Below, one piece after another: positions 7,276 to 16,378 of a stretch of DNA of 64,000 nt. Source of the stretch: Burkholderiales bacterium (lineage in GTDB: Bacteria; Pseudomonadota; Gammaproteobacteria; Burkholderiales; Burkholderiaceae_E). The notes under the pieces were generated by a model that saw nothing but the letters and a program-made list of their open reading frames with translations, was not told the DNA's origin and did not search any database. The stretch is from the NCBI GenBank assembly GCA_026399835.1, contig JAPLQE010000029.1, positions 1-64,000 on the forward strand, given 5' to 3'. The position numbers and the translations under genes were made by a program. Position 1 is the first letter of the stretch; every line of letters starts with the position of its first letter.

Positions 7276-10200
7276 GTGCAGCGTGTCGACCAGCAAGTGC
7301 TCCATTCCGCATCGGACCTCGTGCAGTTCCTCGGCTGCACGCACCGCAGCACCCTCGACCGGCTGCACCTCGACACCCCCCGACCCAAGACGCCCGACGA
7401 CGCCCACGCGACCCTGATCCAGGACAAGGGCATCGCCCACGAGCGGGCCTTCCTCGCGACGCTGAAGGCCCGCCATGCGCGCGTCGTCGAGATCGAGGCC
7501 GACCGCAGCCTGCCGCCCGCCGCACGCCTCGCCGACCAGGCCGACGCGACCCTCGCCGCGATGCGCGCCGGCGTCGACATCGTCTACCAGGCCAGCCTGC
7601 GCGACGGCGAGCTCATCGGCCATGCCGACTTCCTGCGCCGCGTGCCTGGCGCCTCCGCGCTCGGCGACTGGCACTACGAGGTGCTCGACACCAAGCTCGC
7701 GCGCCGCCCGCAGGCCAAGTTCCTGGTGCAGCTCGCCTTCTACTCGCGGCTGCTCGCCCGCGTGCAGGGCGTAGAGCCCGTGCACACCTGGGTCGTCACC
7801 GGCGACGCCGCGCGCACCGAGCATCCGTTCCGTGTCGCCGACGCGCGCCACTACGTCGACCGGCAGCTGCGCCGCTACTTCGCGCACATCGCCGATACCG
7901 CGGCGCCGAGCACGCCCGAGCCCTGCGAGGCCTGTGCGCTGTGCCCCTGGCGCGAGCGCTGCGAGGGCGAGTGGCTCGCTGCCGACCACCTGAGCCAGGT
8001 CGCCGGTATCCGCACCCTGGAGACCCGCCGCCTCGAGGCCACCGGCATCAGCACGATGGCCGCGCTCGCGGCTCTGGTACCCGGCACCGTCGTGCCGAAG
8101 GTCGGCGCGCAGGTCGTCGAGCGCCTGCGCTCGCAGGCCGCGCTCCAGCACCAGCGCAAGCAGGACGGCGTGCTGCGCCACGAGCTGCTGCCCGCCGATC
8201 CGGATGCGCGTCTCGGCTTCCACCTCCTGCCCGCCCCCGACGCGCACGACCTGTACTTCGACATGGAAGGCGACCCGCTCGAGACCGACGGCCTCGAGTA
8301 CCTGTTCGGCGTGGCCGGCCGCGGCATGGACCCGCAACGCCCCGACGAGCCCGTGTTCCGCGCGTTCTGGGCCCACGACCGGCGCGAGGAGAAGCTCGCG
8401 TTCGAGGCCTTCATTGACGTCGTCACCGCCCACCTCGCCGCCCATCCCGGCGCCCACGTCTACCACTACGCCCCCTACGAGCGCAGCGCGCTCGAGCGCC
8501 TGATGTGCGCCCACGGCACGCGCGAGGCCGAGGTCGACCGCCTGTTCAGCGAGCACCGCCTCGTCGACCTGTACGCCGTCGGGCGCGGCGCCGTGCGCCT
8601 GTCCACCCCGAGCTACTCCATCAAGCAGGTCGAGCGCTTCTACCGCGGCGCGCGCGACGGCGAGGTCGTCGACGCCGGCCAGAGCATCGTCTGGTACGAG
8701 GCCTGGAAGACCACCCGCGAGCCGCGCCTGCTCGACGACATCGAGCGCTACAACCGCGACGACGTCGCGTCCACCCGGGGCCTGCACGACTGGCTTCTCG
8801 GCCTGCGCCCGGCGGGCCTGCCGTGGCGCCCCCTGGGCGGCCCCGATGCCGAGCCCGCCGCCGAAGCCAAGCCCGAGGACGCCCACCGCCTCGCCCAGCG
8901 GCAGGTGCGCGAGCGCCTCGAGGCCAGCCTGCCCGAGGACCCGTCGACCTGGACCGAGGACCAGGCGATGCACGCCCTCGTCGCCCGGCTCCTCGACTTC
9001 CACCGCCGCGAGCACAAGCCCGCGTTCTGGGCGATGTACGCGCGCATGACCGCCACCGACGAGGCCCTCATCGAGGACGTCGAGTGCCTCGGCGGGCTCG
9101 AACGCGATCCCGCCATCGCGCCCGTCGTCATCAAGCAGTCCACCGCCTGGACCTACCGCTTCCCCGAGCAGGACACCAAGCTGCGGGCCGGCGAGACGGT
9201 GACGCTGGCCGCCGACGGCAGCAGCGTGACGATCGACGCGCTCGACGAGGTCGCCGGCACCGTGCGCCTCAAGCGCGCGACGAAGCGCGGCGAGCCGCCC
9301 GAGCGCACCGCGCTCGGCCCCGACCGGCCCCTCGGCAACGACAAGCTCGAAGCCGCGCTGCGCCGCGTCGCCGAGTCGCTGCTCGCCGGCGGCGGCGTGT
9401 TTCCGGCGATCGAGTCGCTGCTGCGGCGCGAGCGGCCCCGCATCACCGGGCATGCCGACGGCGCGCCCCTCGTCGATCCCGCGCGCGAGGCCCTGCCCCA
9501 GACCATCGAGGCCATCGCACGGCTCGATCGCAGCGTCGTGTTCGTCCAGGGCCCGCCCGGCGCCGGCAAGACCTGGACCGGCGCCCGCGTCATCGTCGAG
9601 CTGATCGCGCGCGGCCACCAGGTAGGCGTCGCCTCCAACAGCCACAAGGCCATCCACAACCTGCTCGAGGCCGTCGAACGCGTCGCCGACGCGCGTGGGC
9701 TCGCGTTCCGCGGCGCGAAGAAGTGCAGCGCCGACAACCCGGACTCCCGCTACGAGGGCCGCCGCTTCGAGAATCACGAGCGGGCCGCCGACATCGCCGC
9801 CGGCGGCTACGCGCTCGTCGCCGGCACCGCCTGGCTCTTCGCCGAGCCCGCGCTCGAGCGCAGCCTCGATCACCTGTTCGTCGACGAGGCCGGCCAGGTG
9901 TCCCTCGCCAACCTCGTCGCCATGGGCACCAGCGCCGCGAACCTCGTGCTGCTCGGCGACCCGATGCAGCTCGGCCAGCCCACGCAAGGCGTGCACCCCG
10001 GGCGGTCCGGCGAGTCCGCACTCGAGTACCTGATCGACGGCGCCGCCACCATCGCGCCCGAGCGCGGCATCTTCCTGGATCGCAGCTACCGGATGTCGCC
10101 CGAGCTGTGCCGCTTCGTGTCCGAGGCGGTGTACGACCGACGGCTGGTGCACGCCCCGTGCACCGAGGGCCGGCGCCTCGTGCTCGACGTGCGCGCCCAC

Positions 10201-10743
10201 GACGTGCTGCGCCCCACCGGACTGCGCTTCCGACCCGTCGTCCACGACGACTGCTCGCACCGCAGCATCGAGGAGGTCCACGAGATCGTCGGCCTCCTCG
10301 CCAGCCTGCTCGCGCAGCGCTGCCGCGACGAGCACGGCGTCGTGAGGAAGCTCACCCTCGACGACATCCTCATCGTCGCGCCGTACAACCTGCAGGTCGA
10401 GCTGCTGAAGTCGAACCTGCCGCGGGGCGCACGCGTCGGCACCGTCGACAAGTTCCAGGGCCAGGAGGCCGAGGTCGTGCTGGTGTCCATGACCACCTCC
10501 AGCGAGGCCTGCCTGCCCCGCTCCAAGGCCTTCCTGTACAGCCGCAACCGCCTCAACGTGGCCGTCTCGCGGGCCCGGTGCCTCGCCGTCGTCGTCGCCA
10601 GCCCCGCGCTGCTCGAGGCACGGTGCAGCAGCGTCGAGGATCTCGAACTGGTGAACCTGCTGTGCCGGGCCGCCGACGAGGGCGCGCGCCATGTCGGCGA
10701 GCATCGACGGCCCGCACGCCCCTTCGGACCCCTGCCCGAATAG
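7276..10743 (+). CDS. Fusion of RecB-like nuclease, RNase H-like exonuclease and SF1 helicase (TM0106 family)
   Basis: This 1155-residue protein joins three enzymes. Residues about 1-230 are a TM0106/Cas4-like RecB nuclease: H116-A-D118, E135-V-L-D138-T-K140, and cysteines C217, C220, C223 and C229 that, perhaps with C20, could hold an iron-sulfur cluster. Residues about 320-510 look like a YprB-type RNase H-fold exonuclease (YFDMEGDP). Residues about 740-1135 form a DNA2/Upf1-type SF1 helicase with Walker A GPPGAGKT (759-766), a DEAG Walker B, DKFQGQEAE and a final VAVSRAR motif. It probably works in DNA repair or defence. The start is GTG; the long minus-strand frame over the same bases is a shadow of codon bias. 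Confidence 0.85.
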   Translation: MQRVDQQVLHSASDLVQFLGCTHRSTLDRLHLDTPRPKTPDDAHATLIQDKGIAHERAFLATLKARHARVVEIEADRSLPPAARLADQADATLAAMRAGVDIVYQASLRDGELIGHADFLRRVPGASALGDWHYEVLDTKLARRPQAKFLVQLAFYSRLLARVQGVEPVHTWVVTGDAARTEHPFRVADARHYVDRQLRRYFAHIADTAAPSTPEPCEACALCPWRERCEGEWLAADHLSQVAGIRTLETRRLEATGISTMAALAALVPGTVVPKVGAQVVERLRSQAALQHQRKQDGVLRHELLPADPDARLGFHLLPAPDAHDLYFDMEGDPLETDGLEYLFGVAGRGMDPQRPDEPVFRAFWAHDRREEKLAFEAFIDVVTAHLAAHPGAHVYHYAPYERSALERLMCAHGTREAEVDRLFSEHRLVDLYAVGRGAVRLSTPSYSIKQVERFYRGARDGEVVDAGQSIVWYEAWKTTREPRLLDDIERYNRDDVASTRGLHDWLLGLRPAGLPWRPLGGPDAEPAAEAKPEDAHRLAQRQVRERLEASLPEDPSTWTEDQAMHALVARLLDFHRREHKPAFWAMYARMTATDEALIEDVECLGGLERDPAIAPVVIKQSTAWTYRFPEQDTKLRAGETVTLAADGSSVTIDALDEVAGTVRLKRATKRGEPPERTALGPDRPLGNDKLEAALRRVAESLLAGGGVFPAIESLLRRERPRITGHADGAPLVDPAREALPQTIEAIARLDRSVVFVQGPPGAGKTWTGARVIVELIARGHQVGVASNSHKAIHNLLEAVERVADARGLAFRGAKKCSADNPDSRYEGRRFENHERAADIAAGGYALVAGTAWLFAEPALERSLDHLFVDEAGQVSLANLVAMGTSAANLVLLGDPMQLGQPTQGVHPGRSGESALEYLIDGAATIAPERGIFLDRSYRMSPELCRFVSEAVYDRRLVHAPCTEGRRLVLDVRAHDVLRPTGLRFRPVVHDDCSHRSIEEVHEIVGLLASLLAQRCRDEHGVVRKLTLDDILIVAPYNLQVELLKSNLPRGARVGTVDKFQGQEAEVVLVSMTTSSEACLPRSKAFLYSRNRLNVAVSRARCLAVVVASPALLEARCSSVEDLELVNLLCRAADEGARHVGEHRRPARPFGPLPE

Positions 10744-10897
10744 GCTTCGCGACCGATCCTCACCCGGGTGCGTGTCGCGCCCCGTTCCGGCACACGCCTA
10801 TACTCGCGTCCGACGTTCGAGCGTGCCGACCCGGGCACGACCTCGACCCGAATCGACAACAGTGCGCGGCCCATCGCGGTCGCGCCGGGAGAGCGGA

Positions 10898-11899
10898 ATG
10901 AGCTTCGTCGGCGGAGTGCTCTGGTGGATCGTGCTCGGCGCCCTGGTGGGCTGGGTGGCCGCGTGGTGGGTCGGACGCTCGTCGCAGCGCCTGCTCGCCG
11001 AACCCGTGCTGCAGATCGTCGAGCGGCGCGTCGACAACCCCCAGCATGTCGCGCGCATCGTCGACCTGGAGAGCCAGGCAGCCCTCGTCCCCGACCTCGA
11101 GCGCCAGGCCGCCACCATCCCCGCGCTGCAGGCCCGCATCGAGGAACTCCAGTCCGCCCCGCCGCGCGTCGTCGAGAAGATCGTCAACCGCACCGTCGAC
11201 CGCGTCGTCGAGAAGCCCGTCGATCGGATCGTGGAGAAGATCGTCGAGAAGCCCGTGGACCGCATCGTCGAGCGGGTCGTGGAGCGCGTGGTCGAGCGGG
11301 TGGTGCCCGATGCGGTCGCGCTCGCCGAGCGGGATGCCGCGCTGGGGATGCAGAGGCGCAGGGTCGAGCATCTGGAGGCGCTGGCTGGGGTGCTGGCCGG
11401 GCGGGTGGCGGTGTCGGCTTCGGCGCCGGCTGCGGCGCAGGGAGCTGCCGTTGGCGTGCTGTCCGCTGCGACGGCCGTTGCGCCGACCGTCGCTGCGGCC
11501 GGGGCCGACTCCGGTGCCGCGTCCGCCGAGCCGGTGCGTGCGCTGCGCGCCCGCATCGAGCACCTCGAGGCGCTGGCCGCCGTGCAGGCCGAGCGGCTCG
11601 CCGACGCCAGCGCGCGGCCGCAGATCGGCGCCGACCTCGTGGACCCCGCCGAGATCGAGCTCGTCGAGGGCATCGGCCCGAAGATCGCGCAGGTGCTGCG
11701 TTCCCGCGGCTTCGGTTCGTTCGACGCGCTCGCACAGGCCTCCCCCGGCACGCTGCGCGAGATCCTCGACGGCCAGGGCCCCGCCTACCGCATCGCCGAC
11801 CCCAGCAGCTGGCCCGAGCAGGCCCGCCTCGCCGCCCAGGGCAGCTGGGACGAACTGAAGTCCCTGCAGGACTCGCTGACCGCGGGCCGCCGCAACTGA
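10898..11899 (+). CDS. Membrane-anchored coiled-coil protein with helix-hairpin-helix domain
   Basis: A 333-residue protein. One transmembrane helix near residues 6-27 is followed by a long region of heptad-like repeats, including several VEKPVDRIVEK/VERVV units around residues 93-140, and an Ala-rich linker. The C-terminus (about 250-300) has a helix-hairpin-helix of the LVEGIGPKIAQVLRSRG type, which often binds DNA or packs against other proteins. I chose the ATG at 10898 because the membrane helix starts there and GGGAGAG precedes it. The OmpA-like gene starts 16 bases downstream. Confidence 0.75.
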   Translation: MSFVGGVLWWIVLGALVGWVAAWWVGRSSQRLLAEPVLQIVERRVDNPQHVARIVDLESQAALVPDLERQAATIPALQARIEELQSAPPRVVEKIVNRTVDRVVEKPVDRIVEKIVEKPVDRIVERVVERVVERVVPDAVALAERDAALGMQRRRVEHLEALAGVLAGRVAVSASAPAAAQGAAVGVLSAATAVAPTVAAAGADSGAASAEPVRALRARIEHLEALAAVQAERLADASARPQIGADLVDPAEIELVEGIGPKIAQVLRSRGFGSFDALAQASPGTLREILDGQGPAYRIADPSSWPEQARLAAQGSWDELKSLQDSLTAGRRN

Positions 11900-11915
11900 G
11901 CACCTGGAGCCCACC

Positions 11916-12644
11916 ATGACCGCGACGACCTTCGAAGCCACCGCCGTCCAGGCCGCCCCACGCCGCCTCGTGGAGGATGCGTGGAAGACGCTGAACCAGA
12001 GGTATGCGATCGGCACGGGGGTGCTGGTGGCGGCGCTGGCCGTGATGTGGTCGGTTGGGATGGGGCCGGGGCGGGAGGGGGATGCGCCGGTGGGTTCGGG
12101 GGTGGGTTCGGGCGTGGGGGCGGTGACGGCGCCGGTGAGTGCGGTGCGGCCAGGGGGTGAGGTGTCGGGGGCGGTGGCTCGGCAGGCCAGCGAGCCGGCG
12201 GTGGCTGCGGCGCCTTCGGTGGCGTCGGGCGGTGCGGCGGCTTCGCCCGCTGGGGGCAACGGCTCGGCATCAGCCGGTTCAGGGCCGGCGCCTGCGCCTG
12301 CGGAGCCGACTACCCGCGCCATTCCTGGTGGCCCGGTCGCTCGGATCTACTTCGAACCCGATCAGGCGTGGCCGTCGGGCGAGGTCGGCCCGAAGCTCGC
12401 CCCCGTGCTCGCACGGCTCAAGGCCGAACCCTCGACGAAGGCGCTGGTGAGTGGGTTTCATGATCGGCGCGGGTCGGTGGAGAAGAACGCGGCGCTGGCG
12501 AATCGGCGGGCGCAGGGGATGCGGCGGGTGCTGATTCGCGAGGGGATTGCGGCGGATCGGATTGTTTTGGCTAAGCCACAGCAGACGCAGGGGAGCGGGC
12601 CGGATCGGGAGGCGAGGCGGGTTGAGGTGACGGTGGCTCGGTGA
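11916..12644 (+). CDS. Inner-membrane OmpA/MotB-domain protein
   Basis: A 242-residue protein with a short cytoplasmic start, one membrane helix near residues 32-48, a Gly/Ala/Pro-rich linker and a C-terminal OmpA-like domain. The domain opens with ARIYFEPDQ and carries SGFHDRRG, NAALANRRAQ and a final REARRVEV segment. Such domains bind peptidoglycan through conserved Asp and Arg residues. The linker is unlike the rest in base use, with long G runs on the coding strand. It is probably co-transcribed with the HhH coiled-coil gene. No MotA-like partner is present, so a flagellar or Zorya role is not supported. Confidence 0.8.
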   Translation: MTATTFEATAVQAAPRRLVEDAWKTLNQRYAIGTGVLVAALAVMWSVGMGPGREGDAPVGSGVGSGVGAVTAPVSAVRPGGEVSGAVARQASEPAVAAAPSVASGGAAASPAGGNGSASAGSGPAPAPAEPTTRAIPGGPVARIYFEPDQAWPSGEVGPKLAPVLARLKAEPSTKALVSGFHDRRGSVEKNAALANRRAQGMRRVLIREGIAADRIVLAKPQQTQGSGPDREARRVEVTVAR

Positions 12645-12833
12645 GGGCTGTCAGTCCGCTCGGCGCGGTCCACTCGATAACCCAAGCCACCGTCTAGACC
12701 CGTCGGCCATTGGCGCGCCGCCTTCACCCTCGACTTCAGTGTCGCCGCCGAAAACACCGACTCCGGACGCGGCTTATCAGCTGTAGTCGTTCGATTACAC
12801 TCCGATCCCAGCTGGATCGAGCGCGGAAACGAG

Positions 12834-13142
12834 ATGCGTGCACGAATCAAGGTCGATGAACTGCCGGCATTCGACGCCGCGCCCTACCTCGACAGTGATG
12901 AGGCCATTGCCGCGTACCTCACCGACATCCTGCAGGCCAACGATGCCGGGCTGCTGTCCGCCGCGCTGGGTGACATCGCCCGCGCGCGTGGCATGACCGA
13001 CATCGCCAAGGCGGCAGGCATCACGAGGGAAGCGCTCTACAAGGCCTTGCGGCCCGGCAGCGCGCCGCGTTTCGACACCGTCAACCGTGTCTGCACCGCG
13101 CTCGGCGTTCGCCTTGTGGTTCAGCCTTTGGATCCGGCTTGA
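12834..13142 (+). CDS. Orphan HigA-like addiction-module antitoxin
   Basis: A 102-residue helix-turn-helix protein of the putative addiction-module antidote family: LDSDEAIAAYLTDIL at the start, then GDIARARGMTDIAKAAGITREALYKALRPG with the HTH, and FDTVNRVCTALGVRL. Members normally follow a RelE/HigB toxin gene. In the 189 bases upstream I find no toxin frame, so this looks like an orphan. A hairpin (GCACAGC/GCTGTGC, 13148-13166) follows the stop, without a T run. Confidence 0.8.
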   Translation: MRARIKVDELPAFDAAPYLDSDEAIAAYLTDILQANDAGLLSAALGDIARARGMTDIAKAAGITREALYKALRPGSAPRFDTVNRVCTALGVRLVVQPLDPA

Positions 13143-13167
13143 TCGCAGCACAGCCTTCTGCTGTGCC

Positions 13168-13242
13168 CTCGAGAGCGGCCTCCACCACGACCGGCGCCGA
13201 TCGCTGCGGCACAACGCGGCGCTGGCCAATCGACACGCGAAG
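13168..13242 (+). pseudogene. Scrap of an OmpA-like gene
   Basis: Read in frame, these 25 codons give SGLHHDRRRS then HNAALANRHAK. This closely follows SGFHDRRGS and KNAALANRRAQ in the OmpA-like gene at 11916-12644. No start or remaining domain is present. It appears to be a leftover of a second OmpA-like copy, with the orphan HigA gene lying between it and the intact gene. Confidence 0.45.
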
Positions 13243-13244
13243 AC

Positions 13245-14099
13245 TCAACCGAAGCTCGCTCGATACGTCACCGGATCGAGCCTGCAGTTGCCACGGACCG
13301 ATCCGACGAGATCGAACATCCGGGGCTGCCGGCGGAACTCGAAGAGCCGGTACAGGTGGTACTGGTCCCGGGCGGCGTCCGAGAACTCCAGCTCGTTGCG
13401 GCTCACGAAGAACGGCGTCTGCTTGCCGAACGAGGTCGTCTTCACCTCGATGAACCGCTCGCGGCCGTCGACGTCGAAAGACAGCACGTCGTAGCCGAGC
13501 CCGTCGCCCTTCGCCACGGCGATGTGCTCCACCCGGTCTCCTAGCCGCTTCTCGCCGGCTTGCCGCAGTCGCTCCCGCTCGTAGCTCACCACGAACTCCT
13601 CGCCCGCCAGCCCGAGCGAACGGTTGCGAACCTCGCGGTCGAGATAGTCGCGAAAGACTCCGACGGTTCGAGCCTGATACGGCTCAGCGACTTCGCGCGC
13701 CGACTGCACCAACTCCGGCGGCGGCACGAGCAACTCCGCGAAGCTCTCGTGAACCGGCACCGCGGCGGGCTGCTCCGCCGCGCTGATCGCAGACCGATCG
13801 AAGTCCCGATCCGCCTCCAGACGCGCCGTCACGATGTCGCGAAGCAGCGCCTGGTAGTTCCCCAGCGGCTTGTAGCCCGCGATGTAGGGGCAGCCTGACT
13901 CGATGAGGATCGCGCTGATGTTCTGGTGCTTGCGCTCGATCGAGCCGTCCGAGCGGGCTTCGAGCCGGGTCTTCAGGAGATTCCGATGCGCCGTCTTGTT
14001 GTACGTCTGGCCCGACAGCTCCAGGGTGAGCATGTGGAAGTAGTCGGCGACGACCGCCTCCACTTCGAGACTCGACCAGGATTGGGACTGCGAGGCCAT
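13245..14099 (-). CDS. DUF3883 (NO VEIN C-terminal) domain protein
   Basis: A 284-residue protein. The C-terminal part (about 165-280) is a DUF3883 domain: GLAGEEFVVSYERERL, GDGLGYDVLSFD and RFIEVKTT. The D...E-V-K arrangement resembles the PD-(D/E)XK nuclease core. The N-terminal half is an uncharacterised helical domain (EAVVADYFHMLTLELSG, NLLKTRLEARS, SIERKHQNIS) that recurs in DUF3883 proteins. These proteins are frequent in defence loci, either alone or fused to helicases. It is divergent from the HIT gene. Confidence 0.78.
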   Translation of the reverse strand: MASQSQSWSSLEVEAVVADYFHMLTLELSGQTYNKTAHRNLLKTRLEARSDGSIERKHQNISAILIESGCPYIAGYKPLGNYQALLRDIVTARLEADRDFDRSAISAAEQPAAVPVHESFAELLVPPPELVQSAREVAEPYQARTVGVFRDYLDREVRNRSLGLAGEEFVVSYERERLRQAGEKRLGDRVEHIAVAKGDGLGYDVLSFDVDGRERFIEVKTTSFGKQTPFFVSRNELEFSDAARDQYHLYRLFEFRRQPRMFDLVGSVRGNCRLDPVTYRASFG

Positions 14100-14241
14100 G
14101 CGGTGACGGATGAGCGGTGTGTTCAGTCGATTCTAGCTTTGGCGATCGCCCAGAAGGGGCGGCAGCAAGCGGTTCGGCCTTCGACCGGCAGATAGAATTC
14201 CCCGCAGCGTCTTCCGCTTCGTGTTTCGCCCCGGACTCGAC

Positions 14242-14646
14242 ATGCCCTGCCCCTTCTGCACGGCCCCCTCGGATCGCATCGTGCTCGGCAACGCGCACGC
14301 GATCGTGCTGCGGGACGCATTCCCCGTATCGCCCGGACATACGCTCGTCATCCCCCGTCGCCACGTCGGCTCCTTCTTCGAAGCCACGCCCGACGAACGC
14401 GCCGCGCTGCTCGCCCTGCTCGACGACGCCAAGCGCGATCTCGACGCGGAATTCGCACCCGCCGCCTACAACATCGGCATCAACGACGGCCCGGCCGCCG
14501 GCCAGACCGTGCCCCACCTGCACATCCACCTGATTCCGCGGTACGAGGGCGACTGCGCCGATCCGCGCGGCGGCGTGCGATGGATCGTTCCGGACAAGGC
14601 CGACTACTGGTCCGCCCGCGACCGGGACGGCGGCAAGGATGCATGA
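14242..14646 (+). CDS. HIT-family nucleotide hydrolase
   Basis: A 134-residue histidine-triad protein. It has the N-terminal CPFC zinc-type pair, SPGHTLVIPRRHV, and the catalytic HLHIHLIPRY motif. HIT enzymes cleave nucleoside phosphoramidates or dinucleoside polyphosphates. An in-frame GTG at 14221 would add seven residues; I chose the ATG directly before PCPFC, where HIT proteins usually start. The downstream helicase gene overlaps its end by 8 bases, so it belongs with a MazG-like/PLD/helicase protein. This suggests nucleotide handling linked to a nuclease-helicase. Confidence 0.85.
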   Translation: MPCPFCTAPSDRIVLGNAHAIVLRDAFPVSPGHTLVIPRRHVGSFFEATPDERAALLALLDDAKRDLDAEFAPAAYNIGINDGPAAGQTVPHLHIHLIPRYEGDCADPRGGVRWIVPDKADYWSARDRDGGKDA

Positions 14647-16234
14647 GAAGCTCGTCCGCGACGGCATCCCTGCGCTAGCGGCAGCGGACGGCCGCACGCT
14701 CGACACCCGTACCGCCCTCGATCACGAGCTCGACCGCCTCCTCGGCCTGAAGCTCGTCGAAGAGGCTCACGAGCTGCTCGATGCGCTCGTCGACGGTCGA
14801 CGCACCGAGGTGCTCGAGGAGCTCGCCGACCTGCGGACCGTGATCGACGCGGTCGCAGCACGAAAGGAATTCACCGGCGCCGAGATCGATGCGGCCGTAG
14901 CCGCAAAGCGCTCGAAGCGGGGAGGCTTCGACGCCGGCCTGGTACTCCGCGACCCGATGGTCCGCCGCCCCCGGCTCCACGTCGGCGGCGCAACCACCCT
15001 ACTGGACGCGATCCGCGCCGAGCTCCAGCGCTGCACCCATGCGCGCCTCGCGGTCGCCTTCGTGATGCGCAGCGGCACCGAGCTGCTCGACGGCGCTTTG
15101 CGCGCCGCCTTGCTGCGCGGTGCCGACATTCGCCTGCTCACCACCGACTACCTCGACGTGACCGAGCCCGACGCGCTCGATGCGCTGCTCGGACTGCACG
15201 GCCGCTTCGAGACGCGCGTCTACAGCCATCCGCGGCGCAGCTTCCATCCCAAGGCGTATCTGTTCGAGCGCGCGGACGGCTCGGGTCGTGCGTTCGTCGG
15301 CTCGGCGAACCTCTCGCGCAGCGGCCTGCGAGACGGCGTCGAGTGGACCTGGACCGTGCTGGACTTCGATGCCGGCCAGCCGCTCCACGAGCTTCGGACG
15401 CGATTCGACGAGCTCTGGGACGGTCCGGACGTGCACCCGCTGTCCCCGCCTTGGATCGAGGCCTACCGTGCGCGACGGCGGGTGCGTCCGTTCGTCGACG
15501 CACCGCCCCAGCCACAGCCAGGCGTCGAGCCCCGACCCGCCCAGATGCTGGCGCTGCGCGAACTGGAGCGACTCCGAGCCGACGGGCATCGCCGGGCGCT
15601 CGTCGTCGCGGCGACGGGTCTGGGCAAGACCTTCCTCGCCGCCTTCGATGCGCGCGACGCCGCGCGAGTGCTGTTCGTCGCCCATCGCGAGAAGTTGCTG
15701 CGCCAGGCGGCCGCCGCATTCTCGGCGGTGTACCCGTCGCGCAGCATCGGCTACGTCGTCGACGGGCGCGCCGAGCTCGACCGCGACGCCGTGTTCGCCT
15801 CGGTGCAGACGCTGTCGCGCGCCGCGTTCCTCGCTCAGCACGATCTGTCGCGCTTCGACTACGTGGTCGTCGACGAGTTCCACCATGCGGCCGCCGACAG
15901 CTACTTGCGACTGCTGGCCGCACTGTCCCCGCGCTTTCTGCTGGGCCTGACCGCCACGCCGTTCAGGGGCGACCACCGCGACCTGCTGGAACTGTGCGAC
16001 GGCAACCTCGCCTACCAGGTCGGTTTGTTCGAAGCCATCGGGCTGGGCTGGCTCGTGCCCTTCGGATATTTCGGCGTGGCCGACACCGTGACCTACGACG
16101 ACACGTTGCTGACCTCGCGCCGTACCTACGACGCCGCGAAGCTCACGCAGCGGGTCAACACTGCGGAGCGCGCCGCGCGCGTCATCGAGCGCTTCGGTGA
16201 TCACGGCAGCCAGGCCGCCCTGGGCTTCTGCGTG
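14639..16234 (+). pseudogene. MazG-like/PLD/DEAD-helicase gene cut at the island edge
   Basis: Residues 1-about 100 resemble a MazG/phosphoribosyl-ATP pyrophosphohydrolase (LVEEAHELLDAL, LEELADLRTVID). About 115-265 is a phospholipase D-like nuclease domain with one HPK (FHPKAYLF) and SANLSRSG. From about 300 an SF2 helicase begins: ATGLGKTF, VDEFHHA, LGLTATPFRGD. The family normally continues through helicase domain 2 and a DUF3427 C-terminus. Here homology ends at about codon 532 (LGFCV, 16220-16234) and the frame runs into unrelated sequence that opposes the PIN gene. Bases 16235-16378 hold no gene; GGGTACAC is repeated at 16307 and 16319. The 5' half could still make a nuclease domain. 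Confidence 0.75.
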
Positions 16235-16378
16235 TACTGCACCTGCTCAGAGAGATCGGCCGGGAAGGCGCATGGATGCTGGGCTTCCGGGATCGGGGCC
16301 TTGAGCGGGTACACGTGTGGGTACACAGAAATTGGGGCAGGGGCGGGTGTCTGCCCGCAACGGGCGCCACCGCAAAGT

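Noticed and set aside
7237-10704. Long open frame on the minus strand opposite the helicase fusion
   Set aside because: It mirrors the plus-strand gene in a GC-rich codon pattern, shows only low-complexity Gly/Ala/Val-rich sequence and no domain.
7276-12644. Zorya-like defence system (helicase plus OmpA-domain protein)
   Set aside because: No MotA-like ZorA gene is present, the helicase is of the TM0106 type, and the OmpA-like protein pairs with an HhH coiled-coil protein.
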